This document shows positions 1 to 5,206 of a DNA stretch of 13,640 bases, in pieces. The first letter of the stretch is position 1. Each line of letters starts with the position of its first letter. The notes beneath the pieces are model-generated. The model had not been told where the DNA came from. It did no database searches and saw nothing but the letters and a program-made list of their open reading frames with translations. Source of the DNA: an uncultured Actinotalea sp. (lineage in GTDB: Bacteria; Actinomycetota; Actinomycetes; Actinomycetales; Cellulomonadaceae); contig NZ_CAMPHH010000069.1 of NCBI RefSeq assembly GCF_946885855.1, positions 1-13,640 of the forward strand, read 5' to 3'. Made by a program: the position numbers and the translations under genes.

Positions 1-1198
1 CCTGGGCCGCGGCGGAGGCCGCGTCGTCGTCGTCCCGCCCGTGACGCGGGCCGACCGGCGTGTCCTCGGAGTCCCCAGTGCCCCCAGTGCCCTGCTGGGC
101 CGGGGCACCGGCGGCGAGCGCCTCGAGGGTCCCCGGCGGGAGGACGGCGACGAGCACGGAGGCCCAGCCGTCCCCGACGACGGTCACGGGTCGCTCGCCC
201 CCGGTGCCGCTGTCCGGACCCTCGCCCCCGTCGAGGCCGTGCCCCTCGAGCCCCTCGAGCCCCTCGAGGCCCTCGTGCCCCTCGAGGCCGTCGGGTCCTG
301 CGAGGCCCTCGGGCGCGGACGGGAGCCCGTCGGCGTCGGCTGCGTGCCGGGTGAGGTCGACCTCCTCGACCGTCGCGCCCGGCGGCGGGGTGAAGCTGAC
401 CGTGTCCGCGTCCGGCGGCACGAGGCTGAGGCTCGTGAACCCCACCTCGAGCGCGGGCGCGTCGTGGCCGACGGCGAAGACCTGGACGCGCGTGGGCACC
501 CGGTCCGCCGCGTCGACCGCGATCCGCACGGACTCCACGAGCGAGCCCGCGGCGCGCGGGGTGAGCACGAGCTGGTGGGCCGGGCGGCCGGCCACCCGGA
601 CCGGGTCGCCCACGGACACGTCCGTGGACGGCTCGAGGGCCCGCAGGACGAGGTCGCTCACCTCCCGCGGCGTCAGCGGCGGGACGACGGCGTCCACGCG
701 CGCCCGCAGGTCGGCGGCGGACGTGCCGGGACCGGCGTCGGGCAGCAGGTAGCGGGTCGCGGTCCGGTCGTCGCTGGACCAGGTCCACAGGTCCTCGCCG
801 TCGGCGACGACGGTCAGCTCGCCCATCTCGCCGTGCAGGGAGACGCGGGACCGGTCCGGCCCCACGGCCCACACCCGCAGGGTGTGCTCGCCGTCCAGCA
901 GGGACGTCGCGTCGGTGGCACCGCCCGGACCGCCGCCCTGCCCCGCCGTGCCCGTCAGGCCGGGCAGCGAGGGCAGGCCCAGGTCGGCCCGGTGCACGAG
1001 CGTGCCGGAGAACCCCTCCACCTCGGCGGACTGCAGGTCGTCGAGCAGCTCGGCCGCGCTCCGCTCCGGCAGGTCGGGCTCGGCCGCCGCGACGACGGGG
1101 GCGACGAGTCCGGCGCCGACGACGGCGGCCGCGAGGCCGGCGGGGAGGGCCCAGCGGGCCGCGGCACGCGGACGGGGACGGGGGCGGGCGGAGGCCAT
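1..1198 (-). CDS. LolA/RseB-like secreted lipoprotein-carrier family protein, partial (C-terminus beyond left edge)
   Basis: The minus-strand frame begins with ATG at 1198 and is still open at base 1, so 399 codons are visible. GAGGA at 1210-1206 lies 7 nt before the ATG, which decides this start over the out-of-frame ATG at 1206. An Arg/Pro-rich N-terminus, a hydrophobic stretch (about residues 16-38) and an Ala-Ala-Ala site near residue 39 form a secretion signal. The mature part resembles the LolA/MucB/RseB half-barrel fold: an amphipathic start (ERSAAELLDDLQSAEVEGFSG), a VVADGEDLWTWSSDDRTATRY strand pair, and a late LEVGFTSLSLVPPDADTVSFTPPPGA segment. Such proteins bind lipid or acyl chains or sense envelope state; in Gram-positives the exact role is unclear. 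Residues about 296-322 are a Gly-Leu-Glu/His low-complexity insert. The family call rests on pattern recognition and is moderate; a secreted protein is nearly certain. Confidence 0.75.
   Translation of the reverse strand, partial: MASARPRPRPRAAARWALPAGLAAAVVGAGLVAPVVAAAEPDLPERSAAELLDDLQSAEVEGFSGTLVHRADLGLPSLPGLTGTAGQGGGPGGATDATSLLDGEHTLRVWAVGPDRSRVSLHGEMGELTVVADGEDLWTWSSDDRTATRYLLPDAGPGTSAADLRARVDAVVPPLTPREVSDLVLRALEPSTDVSVGDPVRVAGRPAHQLVLTPRAAGSLVESVRIAVDAADRVPTRVQVFAVGHDAPALEVGFTSLSLVPPDADTVSFTPPPGATVEEVDLTRHAADADGLPSAPEGLAGPDGLEGHEGLEGLEGLEGHGLDGGEGPDSGTGGERPVTVVGDGWASVLVAVLPPGTLEALAAGAPAQQGTGGTGDSEDTPVGPRHGRDDDDAASAAAQ
233..313. repeat. Imperfect 9-bp tandem repeat inside the LolA-like gene
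   Basis: Units of cccctcgag are exact at 242-250, 251-259, 260-268 and 278-286. Degenerate copies (gccctcgtg, gccctcggg) lie at 269-277 and 305-313. The unit length is a multiple of three, so copy-number change keeps the frame. On the minus strand it encodes Leu-Glu-Gly triplets with His substitutions. Confidence 0.8.
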
Positions 1199-1205
1199 GG
1201 GTCCA

Positions 1206-1210
1206 TCCTC
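1206..1210 (-). promoter_or_regulatory. Ribosome binding site of the LolA-like gene
   Basis: GAGGA on the minus strand, 7 nt upstream of the ATG at 1198. It sets the start of the LolA-like protein. Just upstream, CGCGCC (1215-1220) and GGCGCG (1224-1229) form a small 6-bp stem with a 3-nt loop that could lie in the leader of this gene. Confidence 0.6.
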
Positions 1211-1303
1211 GCCCCGCGCCGGGGGCGCGTCGAGGTCCGCAGGTCTGACCAGGTCGCGCCCTCAGTCCTCCCTCAGGGGGACCGGACGCGCCAGGATGGG
1301 GCC

Positions 1304-1777
1304 ATGGTGCGACGCAGCGCGGGACTCCTGCCGTTCCGGCGGCGCGACGGCGTCGTCGAGGTGTTCCTCGGGCACATGGGCGGACCCCTGTGGGCACGCC
1401 GGGAGGAGGGCGCCTGGACGGTCCTCAAGGGCGAGCACGCCGACGACGAGGACCCGCGGGCCGCCGCGGACCGGGAGTTCGCCGAGGAGACCGGCCTCGT
1501 CCCCCCGCCCGGGGAGCGCGTGCCGCTGGGCACCGTGCGCCAGCGCGGTGGCAAGGAGGTCACGGCGTGGGCCGTCGAGGCGGACCTCGACCCGGACGCC
1601 GCGACCAGCGGCGCGTTCGAGATGGTCTGGCCGCCGCGGTCGGGCCGGCTGCAGGCGTTCCCCGAGATCGACCGCTACCGGTGGTGGCCGCTGGCGCAGG
1701 CGCGCGGCGTCGTCGTCGGCGCGCAGGCGGAGCTGCTGGACCGGCTCGCGGCACGGGTCCGGGACGCGGGGACGTGA
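1304..1777 (+). CDS. Nudix hydrolase, COG4119-like
   Basis: A 157-residue protein. Nudix enzymes hydrolyse a nucleoside diphosphate linked to another moiety, using Mg2+ held by the Nudix box. The box is complete here: Gly43, Glu49, Arg57-Glu58, Glu61-Glu62, Gly64 (GX5EX7REUXEEXGU). The opening VRRSAGLLPFRR and the stretch GGPLWARREEGAWTVLKGE are characteristic of the small COG4119 group of predicted NTP pyrophosphohydrolases, and the length suits a single-domain member. The ATG at 1304 is preceded by AGGA (1293-1296) with a 7-nt gap; CAGGAT at 1292-1297 could alternatively serve as a -10 box for leaderless expression. It is divergent from the LolA-like gene across 105 bp. The substrate cannot be told from sequence. 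Confidence 0.9.
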   Translation: MVRRSAGLLPFRRRDGVVEVFLGHMGGPLWARREEGAWTVLKGEHADDEDPRAAADREFAEETGLVPPPGERVPLGTVRQRGGKEVTAWAVEADLDPDAATSGAFEMVWPPRSGRLQAFPEIDRYRWWPLAQARGVVVGAQAELLDRLAARVRDAGT

Positions 1778-1793
1778 GCGGACTCCCGACGCA

Positions 1794-1809
1794 GGGCCCC
1801 GACGGGCCC
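1794..1809 (+). terminator. Possible terminator hairpin after the Nudix gene
   Basis: GGGCCC at 1794-1799 and 1804-1809 pair around a cgac loop, 17 nt after the Nudix stop. There is no T-tract. A second GC-rich fold (GGCCCC/GGGG) follows directly. In such a GC-rich genome short stems also arise by chance, so support is modest. Confidence 0.3.
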
Positions 1810-1865
1810 GACGGCCCCGCTCAGGGGAGCCCCGGGGTGGCGCGGGTCCGGGATCAGGGCTCCGT

Positions 1866-1881
1866 TCGGGGGACATCCCGA
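1866..1881. promoter_or_regulatory. Inverted repeat upstream of the DUF2807 gene
   Basis: TCGGG (1866-1870) and CCCGA (1877-1881) form a perfect 5-bp dyad with a 6-nt spacer, about 70 nt before the start codon. It may be an operator or leader hairpin. No clear -35/-10 pair was identified in the 172-nt gap. Confidence 0.25.
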
Positions 1882-1949
1882 TGCCGTGACGCTGCGCCGG
1901 GCGAGAGGCTGTGCCGGCCGCACCACCCGACGACCGACGAGGACCTCTC

Positions 1950-2765
1950 ATGACCGGCATGCCCGTCACGCCCACGACGCCCCGCGGGCCCGCAGGGCGG
2001 ACAGCGCCCACGGCCGCCGCAGCGCCCGGAGCGCCCCGGACGACCGCGCCCGCCTCCCGGGCGCTCCGCCACGCCGGCGCCGTCGCGGCAGGGATCGTCG
2101 TCCTCGCGGGTGCTGCGGCGTGCAGCACCGTCGACGTCGGTCCGCGGACGACGCAGGAGCGCGAGGTGGGCGACGTCGCGTCGGTGCGCCTGGAGACCTC
2201 CGGGCGGCTCGTCGTCCAGCGCGGCCCCGAGCCGTCGCTGGAGGTCTCGGCCGGTGAGCTCGTCATCGACCGCCTCACGAGCGAGGTCGTCGGCGGCACG
2301 CTCGTGCTCGGGGTGGAGGACCGGGGCCCCGGCTCCTTCGGGCCGGTGGAGTACCGCCTCACGGTGAGCGAGCTCACGGAGGTCGACGTCCGTGGCTCCG
2401 GTGAGGTCGAGGGCCACGGTGTGACCGGGCGCGACCTGGCGGTCCGGATCGGGGGCTCCGGCGACGTCGACCTCAGCGACCTCGACACGGCGACCGTGCG
2501 CGTCGTCCTCGAGGGCTCCGGCGACGTCCGGCTCGCCGGGGCCGCCCGGGAGGCGGCCATCGCCGTGGAGGGCTCCGGGGAGGTCCTCGCCGACGACCTC
2601 GAGGCCGACGAGGCGGACGTCACCGTCCGCGGGTCCGGCGAGGTCCAGGTGCACGTCTCGGGCGACCTGCGGGCCGTGGTCGACGGGAGCGGCTCGGTGC
2701 GGCACACCGGCGACCCGGACGTGGTGGCCGACGTGCGCGGCTCGGGGGGCGTGCGCGGTCGCTGA
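1950..2765 (+). CDS. DUF2807 (head-GIN domain) cell-surface lipoprotein
   Basis: A 271-residue protein. A long Pro/Ala/Thr-rich N-terminus leads to a hydrophobic segment (about residues 42-57) ending in Ala-Ala-Ala-Cys58, read here as a weak lipobox; the Cys would be lipidated and the protein anchored outside the membrane. The rest matches the DUF2807 pattern: VASVRLETSGRLVVQRG, then VSELTEVDVRGSGEVE, followed by a ladder of Gly-Ser-Gly turns typical of a right-handed beta-solenoid. The seven turns begin at bases 2394, 2454, 2514, 2571, 2631, 2685 and 2739. The ATG at 1950 is chosen because GAGGA (1939-1943) lies 6 nt before it; an upstream start at 1911 in the same frame lacks such a site. 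The biological role of DUF2807 proteins is not established, and no binding partner is visible nearby. Confidence 0.85.
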   Translation: MTGMPVTPTTPRGPAGRTAPTAAAAPGAPRTTAPASRALRHAGAVAAGIVVLAGAAACSTVDVGPRTTQEREVGDVASVRLETSGRLVVQRGPEPSLEVSAGELVIDRLTSEVVGGTLVLGVEDRGPGSFGPVEYRLTVSELTEVDVRGSGEVEGHGVTGRDLAVRIGGSGDVDLSDLDTATVRVVLEGSGDVRLAGAAREAAIAVEGSGEVLADDLEADEADVTVRGSGEVQVHVSGDLRAVVDGSGSVRHTGDPDVVADVRGSGGVRGR

Positions 2766-2769
2766 CCGC

Positions 2770-2788
2770 GTCACCCGCCGCGGGTGAC
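2770..2788 (+). terminator. Perfect 8-bp hairpin between the DUF2807 and GalT-like genes
   Basis: GTCACCCG (2770-2777) and CGGGTGAC (2781-2788) pair exactly around a CCG loop, 4 nt after the DUF2807 stop. It is well placed for a terminator but has no T-run. It also covers the place where the -35 of the next gene's promoter should sit, so an operator role is an alternative. Confidence 0.45.
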
Positions 2789-2798
2789 CGCCCGGGCC

Positions 2799-2804
2799 TA
2801 CGGT
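2799..2804 (+). promoter_or_regulatory. Candidate -10 box for leaderless expression of the GalT-like gene
   Basis: TACGGT (TANNNT form) ends 6 nt before the GTG at 2811. That spacing would put the transcript start on or next to the start codon. No good Shine-Dalgarno precedes the GTG. No recognisable -35 was found. Confidence 0.4.
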
Positions 2805-2810
2805 GAGCCC

Positions 2811-5114
2811 GTGAGCGAGGTCCCGCCGCTGCTGCGGCTCCCCGACGGCACCGTCAAGCAGGTCTCGCCGCTCACCGGGACGCAGGTGTGGACGGTGCCC
2901 CGCCGGGCGCACCGTCCGCAGCACGGCCGGGCGGTCGACGCCCGGCCGCTGGACCCGGCGCTCGCCGGTCGCCACTGCGCCTTCTGCCCCGCCCGCTACC
3001 TCGAGACACCGCCCGAGAAGGCCCGACTCGTCACGGAGGCCGACGACGGCGGCGCACGCGGCGCCACCGGGCACACGGTGGTCCGCCACCTCCCCGCGGC
3101 GCGCCTGGGCGACACCGTGGCGGAGCTGCGCCGCGTCCCGAACCTCTTCGAGATCCTGTCCGTCGACTACTGGCGCGCCGACCACGGCTGGACGGTGCCC
3201 CAGGAGGTCCGGGACCGCGCCACGGCCTACGTCGCCGACCCGGCCGGCCGCGCGCACGTCCTCGCGGTCCTGCGTCGGCGCGCGGCGGCGGAGGGCGTGC
3301 CGGACGACGCCTGGGCGGCGCTGGGCGAGGAGGCCCGGCTCGCCCGGGCTGTCGACCTCTTCGCGGGCTCGCACGACGTCGTCGTCGCGCGCCGGCACCA
3401 TGTCGACGGTGCGACGCACGAGGACCAGCTCGCCGGCGCGGGCACCCTGACGCCGGCGGAGCACCACCGGTTCGTCACCTTCACCGTGGACGCGGTCCGG
3501 GACCTCTACGACCAGCAGCCCCACGCCGCCTACGTCGCGGCGTTCCAGAACTGGCTCCGCCCGGCCGGGGCGTCCTTCGACCACCTGCACAAGCAGGTCA
3601 TCGCCGTCGACGAGCCCGGTCCCCGGCTGGCCGGGGTCCTCGCCCGGGTGCGGGAGGACCCCGACGTCGTGCGCGGCAGGGTGCTGCGCCACGCCGAGGA
3701 GCACGGCCTCGTGGTCGCGCGGACGGACCACGCCGTCGCCCTCGCGGGCGTCGGGCACACCTATCCCGCCCTGGAGGTGTGGTCGCTCGACGCGGACCGC
3801 CTCCCGTGGGAGCACGACGAGGCACAGGTCCGCGACCTGTCCGACCTGCTCCACGCGGCGCACGCCGCCACGGGCGTCGCGATGCCGACGAACGAGGAGT
3901 GGCACCACCGGCCGCCGTCGGCCACGGAGCGCCTGCCCTGGCACGTCGTCCTCAAGTGGCGCGACGCCACGGCGGCGGGCTTCGAGGGGGCGACGGGCAT
4001 CCACGTCACGACCGTCGACCCACGCGTCCTGCGCGACACCGTCGTGCAGCGCCTCCGCGAGCTGCGCGCGTCGGGAGCCGTCGCGGGCGTGGCGCTCGGC
4101 GACGAGGAGCGCCGGCGTGCGCCACGGCCGCGACGCTCAGCGCACGAGGTGCTTCTCGTCGACCGCCAGGTGCAGCACCGCGTCGTCGTCGACCGACGCG
4201 AGGTCGTCGGCGCTCGCCCAGGTGTCGCCCCCGAGGAGTCCCTGGTGCAGGCGGACGTAGCCGGTGCGCCGGAGCCAGTGCGCGGCGGACGCCGGTGGGC
4301 CGTCGTCGTCCCCGATCCCGAGCTCCTGCGCGTCGTCGGTGACGGCGCCGGGATCGCCGAGGCGCACCTCCTTCACCGTGCCGACCTTCCGCCCGTCGAC
4401 GTCGACGGCGTGCAGCCCCTCGCACACCAGGGTGATGACCTGCGTGTCCTCGCCGAGCTCGTCCGTGGCCATGGCGACCTCCCTCGACCGCTGCCGGTGC
4501 TCCCAGTGAAACGCGGGGGAGCACGTCCCGCCTGGCGAGCGGCCGAGCTCCGTGGGACGGGACGTTCGGACCTGGAGCGCCTGCGTCACCGGGGCGTGCG
4601 CTGGAGGGAGGCCGCCGCGCGGCGGCCGTGTGGCGACGAGGAGGGCGAGATGGACGTCGAGCGCGTCGAGCTGGCACCGGCCCGGCTCATCGGGGTGCAC
4701 GAGGTGGTCGCCGTGTCCGAGCTCACGGAGTTCTTCGGCAGGGCCTTCCAGGCGGCGGCGACGGGGATGGCGCGGCACGGCATCGCGCCCGCCGGTCCGG
4801 CGGTCGCCCTCTACACGGGAGCGGTCACGGAGAAGGTCGACGTGACCGCGGGCTTCCTCGCGCCGGACCCCGAGCGGCACCACGGGCAGGACGGCGGGCT
4901 CGTGGAGGTCCGCCTCCCGGAGGGACCGGCGGTGGTCACGATGCACACGGGGCCCTACGACGCGATGGCGGGGACCTACGCGCAGCTCGAGCAGTGGATG
5001 CAGGCCCACGGCGTGACGCCGCGGGACGTCATGTGGGAGGAGTACCTGGACGGGCCGGACAGCGAGCCCGACCCGGCACGGTGGCACACCCGGATCGTCT
5101 ACCCGGTCGCCTGA
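2811..5114 (+). CDS. GalT-like nucleotidyltransferase (DUF4921 family); frame lacks its expected stop and reads through into the GyrI-like gene
   Basis: Residues 1 to about 440 form a HIT/GalT-superfamily protein. CAFC (Cys56, Cys59) resembles the GalT metal site. VPNLFEIL, GSHDVVVARRHH and FQNWLRPAGAS precede HLHKQ (258-262), where His260 matches the nucleophile of the GalT HPHGQ motif. By analogy it would transfer a nucleotidyl group to a sugar phosphate or similar substrate, but no other Leloir gene is near and the substrate is unknown. I chose GTG 2811 (TACGGT six nt upstream); GTG 2784 is in frame. The domain seems complete near base 4130, yet no stop occurs in any plus frame from 4021 to 4257. 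The literal frame continues to 5114 (767 residues) through antisense-looking sequence and the whole GyrI-like gene. Codon 441 (CGA, 4131-4133) is one transition from TGA. The N-terminal domain is firm; the fused product is doubtful. Confidence 0.6.
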   Translation: MSEVPPLLRLPDGTVKQVSPLTGTQVWTVPRRAHRPQHGRAVDARPLDPALAGRHCAFCPARYLETPPEKARLVTEADDGGARGATGHTVVRHLPAARLGDTVAELRRVPNLFEILSVDYWRADHGWTVPQEVRDRATAYVADPAGRAHVLAVLRRRAAAEGVPDDAWAALGEEARLARAVDLFAGSHDVVVARRHHVDGATHEDQLAGAGTLTPAEHHRFVTFTVDAVRDLYDQQPHAAYVAAFQNWLRPAGASFDHLHKQVIAVDEPGPRLAGVLARVREDPDVVRGRVLRHAEEHGLVVARTDHAVALAGVGHTYPALEVWSLDADRLPWEHDEAQVRDLSDLLHAAHAATGVAMPTNEEWHHRPPSATERLPWHVVLKWRDATAAGFEGATGIHVTTVDPRVLRDTVVQRLRELRASGAVAGVALGDEERRRAPRPRRSAHEVLLVDRQVQHRVVVDRREVVGARPGVAPEESLVQADVAGAPEPVRGGRRWAVVVPDPELLRVVGDGAGIAEAHLLHRADLPPVDVDGVQPLAHQGDDLRVLAELVRGHGDLPRPLPVLPVKRGGARPAWRAAELRGTGRSDLERLRHRGVRWREAAARRPCGDEEGEMDVERVELAPARLIGVHEVVAVSELTEFFGRAFQAAATGMARHGIAPAGPAVALYTGAVTEKVDVTAGFLAPDPERHHGQDGGLVEVRLPEGPAVVTMHTGPYDAMAGTYAQLEQWMQAHGVTPRDVMWEEYLDGPDSEPDPARWHTRIVYPVA
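4137..4472 (-). CDS. PRC-barrel / DUF2171-like small protein
   Basis: A 111-residue acidic protein read antisense to the extended GalT-like frame. ATG 4472 follows GGAGG (4482-4478) with a 5-nt gap, a strong ribosome binding site. The motif GLHAVDVDGRKVGTVKEVRLGDPGAVT (given here as the key run VDVDGRKVGTVKEV) is the first strand pair of a PRC-barrel/DUF2171 fold. The end, YVRLHQGLLGGDTWASADDL followed by a valine-rich strand, matches the second half of that fold. Such proteins are often stress- or envelope-linked, but their biochemistry is unknown. Its stop (TCA on the plus strand, 4137-4139) lies just beyond the end of the GalT-like domain, as expected for two convergent neighbours. It is divergent from the GyrI-like gene across 177 nt that contain an 8-bp dyad. 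Confidence 0.75.
   Translation of the reverse strand: MATDELGEDTQVITLVCEGLHAVDVDGRKVGTVKEVRLGDPGAVTDDAQELGIGDDDGPPASAAHWLRRTGYVRLHQGLLGGDTWASADDLASVDDDAVLHLAVDEKHLVR
4497..4524. promoter_or_regulatory. 8-bp inverted repeat in the divergent PRC-barrel/GyrI-like intergenic region
   Basis: GTGCTCCC (4497-4504) and GGGAGCAC (4517-4524) are perfect arms with a 12-nt, relatively AT-richer spacer (agtgaaacgcgg). The centre is about 38 nt upstream of the PRC-barrel start. It could be a regulator-binding dyad or a leader hairpin of the minus-strand gene. Confidence 0.4.
4638..4645 (+). promoter_or_regulatory. Ribosome binding site of the GyrI-like gene
   Basis: GAGGAGGG, with AGGAGG at 4639-4644 and a 5-nt gap to the ATG at 4650. 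It is one of the strongest sites in the window. It is good evidence that the GyrI-like protein has its own start and is not merely the tail of the upstream open frame. Confidence 0.75.
4650..5114 (+). CDS. Stand-alone GyrI-like small-molecule-binding protein
   Basis: A 154-residue protein with the AraC effector-binding/GyrI-like fold (SOUL-related beta-alpha-beta-beta repeat). Family marks are VERVELAPARLIGVHEVV at the start, GPAVALYTG in the first repeat, AVVTMHTGPYDAMAGTYAQL opening the second, and the closing WEEYLDGPDSEPDP followed by WHTRIVYPV. The Trp-Glu-Glu of that last motif corresponds to the conserved acidic residue in the ligand pocket. There is no DNA-binding domain, so it is a free-standing binder; relatives include gyrase inhibitors and proteins that hydrolyse or sequester cyclopropanoid or multidrug ligands. 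The ATG at 4650 has AGGAGG 5 nt upstream. It lies in the same frame as the GalT-like gene, which is why that frame runs into it. The ligand is unknown. Confidence 0.85.
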   Translation: MDVERVELAPARLIGVHEVVAVSELTEFFGRAFQAAATGMARHGIAPAGPAVALYTGAVTEKVDVTAGFLAPDPERHHGQDGGLVEVRLPEGPAVVTMHTGPYDAMAGTYAQLEQWMQAHGVTPRDVMWEEYLDGPDSEPDPARWHTRIVYPVA

Positions 5115-5143
5115 GGGGAGCGGCGCCGCGGGGCCGACCGGGG

Positions 5144-5164
5144 TCCCGGGGCGAGGGCCCGGGA
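5144..5164 (+). terminator. Hairpin after the GyrI-like gene
   Basis: TCCCGGG (5144-5150) and CCCGGGA (5158-5164) form a 7-bp stem with a 7-nt loop, 30 nt after the stop. There is no T-tract. It is a plausible terminator ahead of the separately promoted ATPase gene. Confidence 0.35.
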
Positions 5165-5193
5165 GGGGCGGCGTCGACGTCGGTGCCCTGGCG

Positions 5194-5199
5194 TAGCGT
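5194..5199 (+). promoter_or_regulatory. Candidate -10 box for leaderless expression of the AAA ATPase gene
   Basis: TAGCGT (TANNNT form) ends 7 nt before the ATG at 5207, and no Shine-Dalgarno is present. The layout matches the TACGGT elements upstream of the GalT-like and Ppx genes. No convincing -35 is seen. Confidence 0.4.
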
Positions 5200-5206
5200 G
5201 CGACGG

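Noticed and set aside
41..1303. Long plus-strand open frame leading into the first Nudix gene
   Set aside because: Its sequence before 1304 is Arg/Gly/Asp-rich antisense shadow of the LolA-like gene; the Nudix fold and ribosome site begin at 1304.
1854..4004. 716-residue minus-strand open frame
   Set aside because: It is antisense to the DUF2807 and GalT-like genes, with shadow-type composition and no recognisable domain.
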